The position numbers were made by a program, and so were the translations under genes. A DNA stretch of 64,000 nt, from positions 1 to 64,000 of the forward strand of contig JAJFGO010000053.1 of assembly GCA_021776095.1 (NCBI GenBank). Direction: 5' to 3'. Positions 17,875-26,364 of the stretch are shown here, in pieces. The number at the start of each line of letters is the position of its first letter. Within the stretch, counting starts at the first letter, position 1. The notes below the pieces were generated by a model, which searched no databases, had not been told where the DNA came from, and worked only from the letters and a program-made list of their open reading frames with translations. The DNA is from Kiloniellaceae bacterium. Its GTDB lineage: Bacteria > Pseudomonadota > Alphaproteobacteria > Kiloniellales > J153.

Positions 17875-18317
17875 GCGCCACCGCCGCGCCTTTGGGCGGC
17901 GGCTGCATGTGCGGCGCGGTCCGCTACGAGGCCCAAGGGGCGCCGAGCCGAACCGGGTTTTGTCACTGCCGTATGTGCCAACGCAACTCCGGCAATGTCT
18001 TCGCCGTCTATGCGAGCTTTCCCAGCGCGAATGTCGAATTCCTGAAGGGCGCGCCGAAGGTCTATCGGTCGTCGAGTTTTGCGGAGCGCGGGTTTTGCGC
18101 CGATTGCGGTACGCCGCTGACCTTTCAATATCTGGCGGCGCGCGACGACATTGGCATTACTGTCGGCAGTTTCGACGAACCCGCGCGGGTCAAGCCCGAT
18201 AGTCACGACGGCATCGAAAGCTGGGTGCCTTGGCTGGTCATGGACGACGGCCTGCCCCGCCATCGCACGGAGGAGGACCCCCAGTTCGCCGCCATGCGAG
18301 ACGGCGCGGCGGACTAA
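17871..18317 (+). CDS. GFA-type (glutathione-dependent formaldehyde-activating family) zinc protein
   Basis: The 148-residue product has the CENP-V/GFA zinc-binding pattern: [12 protein letters not shown], then [13 protein letters not shown], then [12 protein letters not shown]. These supply the usual two zinc sites. Family members are often annotated as glutathione-dependent formaldehyde-activating enzymes, but the activity of most is untested. The GTG start overlaps the leuC stop (GTGA), so it is co-translated with leuC, although no link to leucine synthesis is known. Downstream is a vestigial leuD-like start at 18336. Confidence 0.88.
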   Translation: MSATAAPLGGGCMCGAVRYEAQGAPSRTGFCHCRMCQRNSGNVFAVYASFPSANVEFLKGAPKVYRSSSFAERGFCADCGTPLTFQYLAARDDIGITVGSFDEPARVKPDSHDGIESWVPWLVMDDGLPRHRTEEDPQFAAMRDGAAD

Positions 18318-18335
18318 GGAAGAGCGAAAGGACCC

Positions 18336-18383
18336 ATGGAAAAACTTACCACCTTGCGCGCTAGGTCCTTGCGCCCGCTTTGA
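18336..18383 (+). pseudogene. Vestigial leuD 5' end
   Basis: From ATG 18336 the first 26 bases differ from the true leuD start (18953) at only two positions, and patchy similarity continues for about 15 more bases. The frame reads MEKLTTLRARSLRPL and stops; leuD reads [15 protein letters not shown]. An AAGGA ribosome-binding site precedes it. It is best explained as a truncated copy left when about 0.6 kb of new DNA separated leuC/GFA from leuD. Confidence 0.7.
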
Positions 18384-18418
18384 CGAAAGCACGGAATTGA
18401 GGACGACAAAATCTCAAA

Positions 18419-18454
18419 CGTCATCCCGGCCAAGCGCAGCGCGAGCCGGGATCC
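18419..18454. repeat. REP-like palindrome upstream of the GIY-YIG gene
   Basis: Contains TCATCCCGGCCAAGCG with the returning arm GCGAGCCGGGATCC. With 18799-18836 and 18861-18897 it brackets the GIY-YIG gene. Confidence 0.75.
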
Positions 18455-18496
18455 TTGGGTAGGGCTAGATGAAAACGCGCCTAGACGGCCCGCTGG

Positions 18497-18793
18497 ATGG
18501 AAAAGCAGTTTTATGTCTACATCCTCGCCAATATGCCGCGCGGCGCAATTTATATCGGCGTAACCAATGATCTGGCGCGTCGCGTATGGCAGCATAAGGA
18601 AGGGCATGGCGCTCGATATACGCGGCGGTATCGGATTGGGCGGCTGGTGTATTTCGAAGTCCACGCCGCGGCTGAGGCCGCCATCGTTCGAGAAAAGCAG
18701 TTGAAGCGCTGGCGCCGGGCTTGGAAGGACGACTTGATTGAGTCTGGTAACCGCCATTGGCGGGACCTTTACGTTGATATCGCTGGCCCCTGA
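18497..18793 (+). CDS. GIY-YIG domain nuclease-like protein
   Basis: The 98-residue protein is a single GIY-YIG domain of the small UPF0213/Slx1-like type. It reads YVYILANMPRGAIYIGVTNDLARRV with Tyr-Val-Tyr and Tyr-Ile-Gly strands, the conserved Arg in LARRV, and a Glu in the VREKQLKRWRR helix. Small stand-alone members are presumed DNA endonucleases of unknown role. It lies between leuC/GFA and leuD, flanked on both sides by REP-like palindromes, and a leuD start fragment lies upstream. The whole 18.34-18.95 kb block looks inserted. Confidence 0.88.
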   Translation: MEKQFYVYILANMPRGAIYIGVTNDLARRVWQHKEGHGARYTRRYRIGRLVYFEVHAAAEAAIVREKQLKRWRRAWKDDLIESGNRHWRDLYVDIAGP

Positions 18794-18798
18794 GCAAA

Positions 18799-18836
18799 GA
18801 TCCCGGATAATCGCCGTGCGATTTCCGGGATGACGA
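18799..18836. repeat. REP-like palindrome downstream of the GIY-YIG gene
   Basis: GATCCCGGATAATCGC pairs with GCGATTTCCGGGATGAC, an almost perfect hairpin that may also act as a transcription stop or RNA-stability element. Confidence 0.75.
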
Positions 18837-18860
18837 CTGGGTAGTTATGTAAGGACCGAT

Positions 18861-18897
18861 CGTCATCCCGGACGATGCGTAGTATCGATCCGGAATC
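18861..18897. repeat. REP-like palindrome upstream of leuD
   Basis: CGTCATCCCGGACGAT with a degenerate return arm ATCGATCCGGAATC, the third copy within 480 bases. Confidence 0.6.
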
Positions 18898-18952
18898 TTT
18901 GGGTCGAGGACGTAGTTGCTTTGCGGGATTGGGGCGGTTTGGGAGCAGTCAC

Positions 18953-19552
18953 ATGGAAAAATTCACCACCTTGCGCGCGGTCGCCGCGCCCTTGCCCATG
19001 GTCAATATCGATACGGACAAGATCATCCCCAAGCAGTTCTTGAAGACGATCGCGCGCACCGGCCTCGCCAAGGGTTTGTTCTACGAGTTGCGCTTCGACG
19101 AGGACGGTAAGCCGAAAGACGGCTTCGTGCTCGACCAGCCGGCCTACAGACAAGCGCAAATCCTGATCGCGGGCGAGAATTTCGGCTGCGGCTCGTCGCG
19201 CGAGCACGCGCCCTGGGCGCTGCTCGATGCCGGCATCCGCTGTATTGTCGCGTCCAGCTTCGCCGACATCTTTCATAACAACTGCTTCAAGAACGGCATC
19301 CTGCCCATCGTTCTGCCGCAAGAACAGGTCGATATGCTGATGGACGACGCCCAGCGCGGCGCCAACTCGATTGTGACCGTCGATTTGGAGAAACAGGAAA
19401 TCACCGGCCCGGACGGCGGCACGATCCATTTCGAGGTCGATGCTTTCCGCAAGCACTGCTTGATGAACGGCCTGGACGATATCGGCCTGACGCTAGAAAA
19501 GGCCGACAAGATCGACGCCTACGAATCCAGGCAGCGCGAAAACCAGTTCTAG
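18953..19552 (+). CDS. leuD: 3-isopropylmalate dehydratase small subunit
   Basis: LeuD is the swivel-domain partner of LeuC. The 199-residue product has the conserved [15 protein letters not shown], the substrate-binding [17 protein letters not shown] and [17 protein letters not shown]. The start MEKFTTLR at 18953 matches the family; the longer frame to 18875 crosses a repeat and is rejected. It is separated from leuC by 1078 bases holding a GFA-type gene and a GIY-YIG/REP block. leuB follows after 84 bases. Confidence 0.97.
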   Translation: MEKFTTLRAVAAPLPMVNIDTDKIIPKQFLKTIARTGLAKGLFYELRFDEDGKPKDGFVLDQPAYRQAQILIAGENFGCGSSREHAPWALLDAGIRCIVASSFADIFHNNCFKNGILPIVLPQEQVDMLMDDAQRGANSIVTVDLEKQEITGPDGGTIHFEVDAFRKHCLMNGLDDIGLTLEKADKIDAYESRQRENQF

Positions 19553-19636
19553 GTAAGCCGTCGATCGGAAACAGAATACTATCGAAGCCGGGGTTGCGCC
19601 AAACGCCCGCGACACATTCATTCGGAGAAGGTGACC

Positions 19637-20749
19637 ATGCCTGCCAATAAGAAACTGCTCGTCCTGCCGGGCGATGGCATTGGGCCGGAAGTCATGGGCC
19701 AGGTCGGCCGTATGGTCGAATGGTTCGGCGACCGGCGCGCGCTCAAGTTCGACCTTGAGGAAGAGCTGGTCGGCGGCGCCGCGATCGACGTTCACGGGGT
19801 GCCGGTGACCGACAAGACCGTGGACACGGCCACGAACGCCGATGCGGTGCTGCTGGGTGCGGTTGGCGGCGCTAAGTGGGACAGCCTGCCTTTCGAGCAA
19901 AAGCCGGAGCGCGGCCTATTGCGCCTGCGCAAAGACCTGGGCCTCTATGCCAACCTCAGGCCGGCGATCTGCTTCGACGCTTTGGTCGATGCGTCGTCGT
20001 TGAAGCCGGAGGTGGTCTCGGGCCTGGACATCATGATCCTGCGCGAGCTGACCGGCGGGGTTTATTTTGGCAGCCCGCGTGGCATCGAAACCCTGCCCGA
20101 CGGCACCCGGCGCGGCGTCAACACCCAGGTCTACACCACGCCGGAGATCCACCGGGTGGCGCGAGTCGGTTTCGAATTGGCCCGCAAGCGCGGCAACAAG
20201 GTCTGTTCGGTGGAGAAGGCGAACGTCATGGAATCCGGCGTCCTCTGGCGCGAGGAAGTGCAGAAACTGCACGACGCCGAATACCAGGATGTCGAGCTGT
20301 CCCACATGTACGCCGACAACTGCGCCATGCAACTGGTGCGCAACCCGAAGCAGTTCGACGTCATCGTCACCGACAACCTGTTCGGCGACATGCTCTCGGA
20401 CGAGGCTGCCATGCTGACCGGCTCGCTCGGCATGCTGCCCTCCGCCTCGCTCGGCGATCCGGACGAGACCGGGCGTAGGAAGGCGCTGTACGAGCCGGTC
20501 CATGGCAGCGCGCCCGATATCGCCGGCCAGGGCATCGCCAACCCGATCGCCTGCCTCTTGAGCTTCGCCATGATGCTGCGCTATTCCCTCGATCTGGGCG
20601 GCGAGGCCGATCTGGTTGAGGGCGCGGTGCGCAACGTGCTGTCCGGCGGCAAGCGGACCGGCGATATCGCCAAACCGGGCGAGGCCACGGTCTCGACCGG
20701 CGAGATGGGGACCGCCGTGCTCGACGAGCTGGAACGCCTGGGCGCCTGA
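19637..20749 (+). CDS. leuB: 3-isopropylmalate dehydrogenase
   Basis: LeuB oxidises and decarboxylates 3-isopropylmalate to 2-oxoisocaproate with NAD. The 370-residue protein has the family hallmarks [34 protein letters not shown], the catalytic Lys region [13 protein letters not shown], the metal aspartates in [14 protein letters not shown], and the NAD-binding [19 protein letters not shown] 19637 has a GGAG site at a good distance, so the GTG at 19631 is less likely. Confidence 0.97.
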   Translation: MPANKKLLVLPGDGIGPEVMGQVGRMVEWFGDRRALKFDLEEELVGGAAIDVHGVPVTDKTVDTATNADAVLLGAVGGAKWDSLPFEQKPERGLLRLRKDLGLYANLRPAICFDALVDASSLKPEVVSGLDIMILRELTGGVYFGSPRGIETLPDGTRRGVNTQVYTTPEIHRVARVGFELARKRGNKVCSVEKANVMESGVLWREEVQKLHDAEYQDVELSHMYADNCAMQLVRNPKQFDVIVTDNLFGDMLSDEAAMLTGSLGMLPSASLGDPDETGRRKALYEPVHGSAPDIAGQGIANPIACLLSFAMMLRYSLDLGGEADLVEGAVRNVLSGGKRTGDIAKPGEATVSTGEMGTAVLDELERLGA

Positions 20750-20779
20750 GGGGCCTCTTGGGCCTCTCAAAACCGTTAA

Positions 20780-20808
20780 TTGACGCTTCAACTGGGTATG
20801 CGTATGGT
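20780..20808 (+). promoter_or_regulatory. Probable sigma70-type promoter for the small secreted protein
   Basis: TTGACG at 20780-20785 and TATGGT at 20803-20808 are separated by exactly 17 bases, 38 bases before the GTG start. Confidence 0.5.
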
Positions 20809-20845
20809 TCGCATCTTGGTTCAACAGCAGAAAGGAGGTGATCCG

Positions 20846-21037
20846 GTGTCTAAATCATTGGTCATGATCGCATTTGCGATCGGAATTCTGGCCATTGCGA
20901 CCGGATCGGCCCAGGCCGAAGGCGGTTGCGGTGGATATTCTCACGGATCTCAGAGCGTGTCCCTGGAGACGCAAACCGCCTCGACGGGCACCCCTACTCT
21001 GCAGCAGACTCCGAAACCCGAGACCAAGGCAAACTGA
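20846..21037 (+). CDS. Small secreted protein with signal peptide
   Basis: The 63-residue product starts at GTG 20846 behind AAAGGAGGTGAT (20831-20842), a full-length Shine-Dalgarno sequence. Residues 1-25 form a clear Sec signal peptide (MIAFAIGILAIATGSAQA), leaving a mature peptide of under 40 residues. That peptide contains GGCGGYSHGSQS and a Thr/Pro-rich end, with a single cysteine. I have seen similar short proteins in alphaproteobacteria but know no function. It has its own likely promoter and a perfect terminator, so it is a strongly expressed single-gene unit. An in-frame start at 20780 would put the ribosome-binding site inside the gene. Confidence 0.8.
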   Translation: MSKSLVMIAFAIGILAIATGSAQAEGGCGGYSHGSQSVSLETQTASTGTPTLQQTPKPETKAN

Positions 21038-21066
21038 GCCTCGGGGTAGCCTTTGCGATATGGCAG

Positions 21067-21096
21067 AAAGGCCGCCCCCAAAGGGGCGGCCTTTTT
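21067..21096 (+). terminator. Rho-independent terminator
   Basis: A perfect 12-bp stem (AAAGGCCGCCCC at 21067-21078 with GGGGCGGCCTTT at 21083-21094) with a four-base loop and a T run. It ends the small secreted protein transcript. Confidence 0.9.
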
Positions 21097-21136
21097 CATT
21101 GCGCAAGACCTCGATCGCTGAACCCCGTAAGGAAGA

Positions 21137-21466
21137 TCATTCCAGGCCGTGGCGGCGCAATTCTGCTGTTAAGCGGCCGCCGAGCCAGAGCGCGAACATG
21201 CGAAAATCGCTCACCAGGGACCAGAATGGGTGGGTGAAGGTGGCGGGGCGGTTGCGCTCGATGACGGCATGGCCGATCCAGGCGAAGGCATAGCCGGTGA
21301 CGATGGCCAGGGGCACCAGGCGCCAGTCGGCAAGGACCGCCGCGGCGGCCAGGATGAGAAGGCCCAGGCCGGTGCCCAGAAAATGCAACTGCCGGGTGCC
21401 GGGCATGCGGTGTTCGGCCAGGTAAAGGGGCCAGAATTCGCGGTAGGTCTTGGCGCGGCGATCCAA
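21137..21466 (-). CDS. Mpo1-like (DUF962) membrane protein
   Basis: The 109-residue protein matches the Mpo1/YGL010w family, whose yeast member is a 2-hydroxy fatty acid dioxygenase. Visible features are FWPLYLAEHRMPGTRQLHFLGT at the N-terminus, two membrane helices at about 30-68, and GHAVIERNRPATFTHPFWSLVSDFRMF, which supplies the conserved histidines. It would sit in the inner membrane. The bacterial substrate is unknown. It is divergent from asd. Confidence 0.85.
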   Translation of the reverse strand: MDRRAKTYREFWPLYLAEHRMPGTRQLHFLGTGLGLLILAAAAVLADWRLVPLAIVTGYAFAWIGHAVIERNRPATFTHPFWSLVSDFRMFALWLGGRLTAELRRHGLE

Positions 21467-21568
21467 AGGTCAGTTCCTTGAGGGGGCGGCCAACTTGTAA
21501 AGCGGTCCGGGCTGCCCCACGTGGCAGGTCGGGCCAGGATTATTGTTTCTAAGGATAGGACACAGGCG

Positions 21569-22585
21569 ATGGGATACAAAATGGCGGTGGTCGGGGCGAC
21601 GGGCGCGGTTGGGCGCGAGTTGCTGACCACCCTGGCCGAACGGGATTTTCCGGTCGACGATCTGGTGCCGCTCGCGTCCGAGCGTTCGGCGGGGGTTGAG
21701 GTTTCCTTTGGCGAGGACGAGGTGCTGAAGGTGCGCGACCTGTCCAAGTTCGACTTCAAGGGCACCGAGATCGTGCTCTCGTCGCCGGGCGCCAAGGTCT
21801 CGGCGGAATACAGCCCGGTCGCGGCCAAGGCGGGCGCCGTGGTGATCGACAACACCTCGCACTTCCGCATGGACCCCGACGTGCCCCTGATCGTGCCGGA
21901 GGTCAACCCGGACGCTATTGCCGGCTATGCCCGGCGGCACATCATCGCCAATCCTAACTGCTCGACCATTCAAATGGTGGTGGCGCTGAAGCCCTTGCAC
22001 GACATCGCCCGCATCAAGCGGGTCGTGGTCGCGACCTATAATTCGACCTCGGGCGGCGGCAAAGACTCGATGGACGAACTGTTCAATCAGACCCGCGGCA
22101 TTTATGTGAACGAGCCGGTCAAGCCCGAGCACTTCACCAAGCAGATCGCCTTCAACGTGATTCCCCACATCGACGCCTTCATGGAAGACGGTTCGACCAA
22201 GGAGGAATGGAAGATGGTGGCCGAGACCAAGAAAATCCTCGACCCCGCGATCAAGGTGGCGGCGACCTGCGTGCGGGTGCCGGTCTTCATCGGCCACGCC
22301 GAGGCGGTCAATATCGAATTCGAGTCGCCGATCGAGGAGGACGAAGCCCGCGAGGCCCTGCGCAACGCGCCCGGCGTCACCCTGATCGACCACCGGATCG
22401 ACGAGGGTTACGTGACACCGGCCGAATGCGCCGGCGAGGACGCGGTCTTCGTCAGCCGCCTGCGCATGGATCCGACCGTGGACTACGGCCTCAGCATGTG
22501 GGTCGTCTCCGACAACCTGCGCAAGGGCGCCGCCCTCAACACCGTGCAGATCGCGGAGAAGCTGGTCGAGGAGTATTTGAACTAG
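21569..22585 (+). CDS. asd: Aspartate-semialdehyde dehydrogenase
   Basis: Asd reduces aspartyl phosphate to aspartate semialdehyde, the branch point for lysine/DAP, threonine and methionine. The 338-residue protein has the NADP-binding MAVVGATGAVGREL, the catalytic Cys131 in NPNCSTIQMV, a second motif YNSTSGGGKDSMDEL, and CVRVPVFIGHAEAVNIEF. ATG 21569 with AAGGA upstream is chosen over the frame opening at 21521. Confidence 0.96.
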   Translation: MGYKMAVVGATGAVGRELLTTLAERDFPVDDLVPLASERSAGVEVSFGEDEVLKVRDLSKFDFKGTEIVLSSPGAKVSAEYSPVAAKAGAVVIDNTSHFRMDPDVPLIVPEVNPDAIAGYARRHIIANPNCSTIQMVVALKPLHDIARIKRVVVATYNSTSGGGKDSMDELFNQTRGIYVNEPVKPEHFTKQIAFNVIPHIDAFMEDGSTKEEWKMVAETKKILDPAIKVAATCVRVPVFIGHAEAVNIEFESPIEEDEAREALRNAPGVTLIDHRIDEGYVTPAECAGEDAVFVSRLRMDPTVDYGLSMWVVSDNLRKGAALNTVQIAEKLVEEYLN

Positions 22586-22648
22586 GGTGAAGTGTTTCCG
22601 GTTCGATGGAATGGGTTGATTGGCGCGGAAAATCCCGTGGGGACGGTG

Positions 22649-23038
22649 ATGCCGGAGAATAAGACTATAGTTGTGAGTTCGGACATTCCGCCGGCCTTGG
22701 GGCCCTATTCGCAAGGTGCGCGGGTCGGCAACTTGCTGTTCGTTTCCGGTCAGGCGGGGTTAAACCCGGAGACTGGAGAGGTCGCCGGGCCCGATTTCGA
22801 ATCTCAAGCACGTCAAGCCTTCGAGAACTTGCGCGCCGTGCTGGCGGCGGCGAATTGCGGTCTGGATGATGTCGTGAAGACCACCTGTTGGGTAGCGGAG
22901 GCCGCGGCCTTTCCAAAGTTCAATGAACTTTACGCCGAGTTTTTTCCCAAGGATCCGCCGACGCGCTCGACGCCTATCGTGGCCCTGCCGAAAGGCCTGC
23001 TGTTTTCAATCGAGTGCATCGCAGTCGCGAAAAGCTGA
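22649..23038 (+). CDS. ridA: RidA family 2-iminobutanoate/2-iminopropanoate deaminase
   Basis: RidA hydrolyses reactive enamine/imine products of PLP dehydratases. The 129-residue protein has LGPYSQGARVGNLLFVSGQ, the conserved Arg in PPTRSTPIVALPKG, and IECIAV at the C-terminus. It lies directly upstream of a PLP-dependent threonine/serine dehydratase, whose 2-aminoacrylate or 2-aminocrotonate product is the classical RidA substrate. The start MPENKT at 22649 is chosen; an upstream in-frame start at 22592 would add 19 residues unlike the family. Confidence 0.93.
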   Translation: MPENKTIVVSSDIPPALGPYSQGARVGNLLFVSGQAGLNPETGEVAGPDFESQARQAFENLRAVLAAANCGLDDVVKTTCWVAEAAAFPKFNELYAEFFPKDPPTRSTPIVALPKGLLFSIECIAVAKS

Positions 23039-23102
23039 GCCGCAAAGAAAGCCTTCCGGTGCGTTGCTCTAACGCGCACCCTAATCCATTCCCGAGTGCG
23101 CC

Positions 23103-24065
23103 ATGACCCTCGCCACATCCTCCGCCGCCCGTTCGGTTCAGTCGCGCCGGCGGATCCGCGACTATATCTATGAGACGCCTCTGATACCCGCCAAGCATCT
23201 GGGCCGGGAGACGGGCACGCGCCTGTATTTCAAGGCGGAGAACTTTCAGCTTACCGGGTCCTTCAAGGCCCGTGGGGCGGCGAGCAAGATGACCGCCTTG
23301 GGGGCGGGGCGAGACCTGATTACCGCGAGTTCGGGCAACCATGGAATCGCCTGCGCCCATGCGGCCTCTATCCTCGGTCAAGAATTGACCGTCGTTTTGC
23401 CCGAGACGGTTTCGCCTGCCAAGCTCGCGCGCATCGAAACCTATGGTGTCGAAGTTATCTTGCACGGGTCCGAACCGAACCTTGCCGAGTTGCACGCACA
23501 AAAGCTTGCGGCGGAACGCGACGACTTAATCTATGTCTCGCCCTACAACGATGAAGATGTCATCGCCGGGCAGGGCACCATAGGTCTTGAACTCCTGGAA
23601 CAAGCCGAGGGCATCGACAACATTTTCGTTTCCATGGGCGGCGGCGGGCTCATAGGCGGCGTGGGGGCGGTCCTCAAAAGCTTCAGCCCGGAGACCAAGG
23701 TGTTCGGCGTCGCGGCCAAGAACACGGCGGCCCTCGCGGCCTCATTGGAAGCTGGGAGGATCGTCGAGACCGAGCATCTCGAAACCTTGGCCGACGGGGT
23801 TGCGGGGGGTGTCGACGACGACAGCCTGACTCTTCCTCTTGCCCTATCGGTGATCGACGAGGTGATCGTCTGCAGCGAAGACGAGATCGCCGATGCCTTG
23901 CGCAAGATGGCGCTTCAGGAACACCAATTGGTCGAAGGCGCCGCCGCCTTGGCGCTGGCCGGATTCCTGAAGGTGGTAGACAAGTTGCAAGACCAGGTCA
24001 GCGTTGTGCTGCTGTGCGGTTCCAACTACGACACCGCCAGAATCCTGCCCCTCATCAGCGACTAA
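23103..24065 (+). CDS. PLP-dependent threonine/serine dehydratase (fold type II)
   Basis: The 320-residue enzyme has the Schiff-base lysine in GSFKARGA (Lys55), ASSGNHGIACAHAA, the phosphate-binding glycine loop SMGGGGLIGGVGAV, and CGSNYD near the end. It lacks the C-terminal regulatory ACT domain of biosynthetic IlvA, so it is of the short catabolic or serine-racemase-like type. Candidate substrates are threonine, serine or a hydroxyaspartate-like compound. Its pairing with ridA fits an enzyme that releases enamines. Confidence 0.88.
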   Translation: MTLATSSAARSVQSRRRIRDYIYETPLIPAKHLGRETGTRLYFKAENFQLTGSFKARGAASKMTALGAGRDLITASSGNHGIACAHAASILGQELTVVLPETVSPAKLARIETYGVEVILHGSEPNLAELHAQKLAAERDDLIYVSPYNDEDVIAGQGTIGLELLEQAEGIDNIFVSMGGGGLIGGVGAVLKSFSPETKVFGVAAKNTAALAASLEAGRIVETEHLETLADGVAGGVDDDSLTLPLALSVIDEVIVCSEDEIADALRKMALQEHQLVEGAAALALAGFLKVVDKLQDQVSVVLLCGSNYDTARILPLISD

Positions 24066-24219
24066 ACGCCGGACTGTCTTCAATACCGTGTGGGCCGAAG
24101 AAAATTCGGTCGCGGCGGGTTTGAATTGATTTCTTTGCGACCCCCGTGTCGCGATTTCGCGCGACGGGGTGCCCCGGCCTGCACACTCTAAGTCTGGAAA
24201 ATTTCTCCGGGGCGCGCCC

Positions 24220-25293
24220 ATGGCGGACTCGACGCAAGGAACGGTGCCGGGCGCGGCTGCGGTCTCCGCGCCGCTTCCCGATGGCTTGGCGCCGGCGGTC
24301 TTTGATCAACGCCTGAAGGGCATCGCGTTCCTGATGCTCGGGATCGCGATCTTCTCGGTCCAAGATGTAATTCTGAAGTCGATCAGCGGCATCTACCCGA
24401 TCCATCAGGCGTTGACCATCCGTGGCCTGACCAGCGTGCCCGTGCTACTGGCCATGGTGATCGTGGACTGCGGCCTGCGCGGCCTGGTTTCGGCGCGGCC
24501 GGTTGCGCTCTTGGTGCGCGGCGCCATCATGTTCACGGCCTACACCTCGTTTTACCTGGCGCTGGCCGCTCTGCCGCTGGCGACCTGTGTCGCGTTTTTC
24601 TTCACCGCCCCGTTGTTCATCACCATCCTTTCGGTCCTGGTGTTGGGGGAAAAGGTCGGGCCGATCCGCTGGGCCGCGGTCGGGATCGGCTTTCTGGGCG
24701 TTGTCATCATGGTTCGCCCCGGCACCGAGGTCTTCGAGTGGGCCTCGCTGTTCGCCATCTACGCCGGGCTGTCCTACAGCGCCGCGCAGATCCTGGCGCG
24801 CAAACTCGGCACGACCGAGCGGTCCACGGTCATGGGTTTTTACGGCAACGGCGTGTTTCTCTTGGGCGGACTTGTTCTGGCCGCAATCCTGGGCGGCGGC
24901 GACTTCGCGACGGAGGAGCACAAAAGCCTGGCGTTCCTGCTGCGCGGCTGGGTCATGCCGACGCCACGCGACCTGGCGCTCATGATGTCCTGCGGGGTTA
25001 TCGCCGGGCTGGGCCTGGTGGCCCTGACCCAGGCTTATCGGGTCGCGCCGGCCAACGTGGTCGCGCCCTTCGAATACACCGCCTTGCTGTGGGGCGTTCT
25101 GTACGGCTGGGCCCTTTGGGGCGAGTTGCCGTTGCCTATGACTTGGCTCGGCATCGCGATCGTCATCGGCGCCGGGCTAGTCGTCCTCTACCGGGAGCGC
25201 CAGACGGGGAGCCTAACCCTGTGGCGGCGCGGCGGTTGGTCCAAGATTCGGCGCAAGTCTCGTCGGCCAAATGAGTTCAGCAATTCGCCATAA
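24220..25293 (+). CDS. EamA-type drug/metabolite transporter
   Basis: The 357-residue protein has about ten membrane helices arranged as two EamA repeats (GIAFLMLGIAIFSVQDVILK opens the first; VIAGLGLVALTQAYRVAPA lies in the second). Long hydrophilic ends flank the core. Family members export metabolites, often amino acids or nucleotides, but the substrate cannot be told. ATG 24220 is used; the frame opens further upstream with non-membrane residues. Confidence 0.87.
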   Translation: MADSTQGTVPGAAAVSAPLPDGLAPAVFDQRLKGIAFLMLGIAIFSVQDVILKSISGIYPIHQALTIRGLTSVPVLLAMVIVDCGLRGLVSARPVALLVRGAIMFTAYTSFYLALAALPLATCVAFFFTAPLFITILSVLVLGEKVGPIRWAAVGIGFLGVVIMVRPGTEVFEWASLFAIYAGLSYSAAQILARKLGTTERSTVMGFYGNGVFLLGGLVLAAILGGGDFATEEHKSLAFLLRGWVMPTPRDLALMMSCGVIAGLGLVALTQAYRVAPANVVAPFEYTALLWGVLYGWALWGELPLPMTWLGIAIVIGAGLVVLYRERQTGSLTLWRRGGWSKIRRKSRRPNEFSNSP

Positions 25294-25297
25294 TAAG

Positions 25298-25384
25298 ATC
25301 GTCGTCCCGGACTTGATCCGGGACCTTCGGGTTGTCCGAGCCCAGCCCTAGCCGAGGATCCCGGATCAAGTCCGGGATGACGAT
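25298..25384. repeat. Inverted pair of REP-like palindromes between convergent genes
   Basis: The left arm (25298-25325, TCGTCCCGGACTTGATCCGGGAC) is mirrored by the right arm (25357-25384), giving a long hairpin with each arm itself palindromic. It lies between the ends of the EamA gene and pdxY and may terminate both transcripts. Confidence 0.75.
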
Positions 25385-25400
25385 TCGATGGCTCGGGTTC

Positions 25401-26258
25401 TTAGCCGATGGACTCTACCTCAAATGTCCGCACCGGCGCCACCAGCTCGTCTTGGGCGGCGATCAGGCGCAGCTCGCGGGTGCCGGCCGCCTGGGTCGCA
25501 CGCAGCACGGCGAAGATGGCGGCGGCGGCGTGCGCCAGCGCGGCCGCCACGTCGCGCGATTTGAGGTATTGGGCTAGAAAGATCGCGGCCACCGTGTCCC
25601 CGGCGCCGTTCGGCATGGGGTCGAGCCTGAGATAGGGCGTGCGCACGCGCCAGGCGCCCGCGGCGCTGACCGCCAGCATCTCGATATCGTCCGCCGGTGT
25701 GGTCTCGACCTGCAGGCTGGTCAGCAAGACGATCTTCGGCCCCAGGGCGACGACCTGGCGGGCGGCGGCCAGGGCTTGCGCCAAGCTCGATATGGTCTGG
25801 CCGGTCAGGATCTCCAACTCGAAGCGGTTGGGGGTGACGATATCGGCCCGGGGCAGGGCGCGGGCGCGAAAGTAGTCCGGCATGTCTGGGGCGACATAAA
25901 GCCCGCCGTCGTCGTCGCCCATGACCGGATCGCAGGCAAAAAGCGCCGCCGGGTTGGCCCGGCGCACCTGGCGGACCGCCCGGTCGATGGCCGCGCCCAT
26001 GGCCGCCCGCCCGATATAGCCGGACAGCACCGCGTCGCAGGTGGCCAGGGCCCCGCGCGCCGCCAGGCCCTTGATCAGCTCCGCGATATGAGCGGCGCTG
26101 AAGTCCCGCCCGGTCCAGGCGCCATAGCCCTTGTGATTGGAATACTGCACCGTATGCAGGGGCCAGACCTCCGCGCCCAGGCGCTGCAGGGCGAAGACGG
26201 CGGCCGAATTTCCCACGTGGCCGAAGGCGACATGGCTCTGAATCGACAGGATGTTCAC
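25401..26258 (-). CDS. pdxY: Pyridoxal kinase PdxY
   Basis: PdxY phosphorylates pyridoxal in the vitamin B6 salvage route. The 285-residue ribokinase-family protein shows IQSHVAFGHVGNSAAVFALQ, the substrate loop VQYSNHKGYGAWTG, DPVMGDDDGGLYV, and the anion-hole plus catalytic Asp motif NGAGDTVAAIFLA. It is divergent from the malyl-CoA lyase-like gene. The nearby genome has several PLP enzymes, but no regulatory link is visible. Confidence 0.93.
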   Translation of the reverse strand: MNILSIQSHVAFGHVGNSAAVFALQRLGAEVWPLHTVQYSNHKGYGAWTGRDFSAAHIAELIKGLAARGALATCDAVLSGYIGRAAMGAAIDRAVRQVRRANPAALFACDPVMGDDDGGLYVAPDMPDYFRARALPRADIVTPNRFELEILTGQTISSLAQALAAARQVVALGPKIVLLTSLQVETTPADDIEMLAVSAAGAWRVRTPYLRLDPMPNGAGDTVAAIFLAQYLKSRDVAAALAHAAAAIFAVLRATQAAGTRELRLIAAQDELVAPVRTFEVESIG

Positions 26259-26296
26259 TGGCGGGTAAGCCCCCTAAACCTATGATGGCCGCCACC

Positions 26297-26324
26297 TTGC
26301 CACAGGCGTGCCTTCGGTTATAGT
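26297..26324 (+). promoter_or_regulatory. Probable sigma70-type promoter upstream of the malyl-CoA lyase-like gene
   Basis: TTGCCA (26297-26302), a 16-base spacer and TATAGT (26319-26324) lie 40 bases before the ATG at 26365. Confidence 0.5.
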
Positions 26325-26364
26325 CGCGCCCGAAATTTGCGCCCGCGACAGAGGATCGAGAACC

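Noticed and set aside
21470-22714. 414-codon minus-strand frame opposite asd
   Set aside because: Antisense shadow of asd and ridA.
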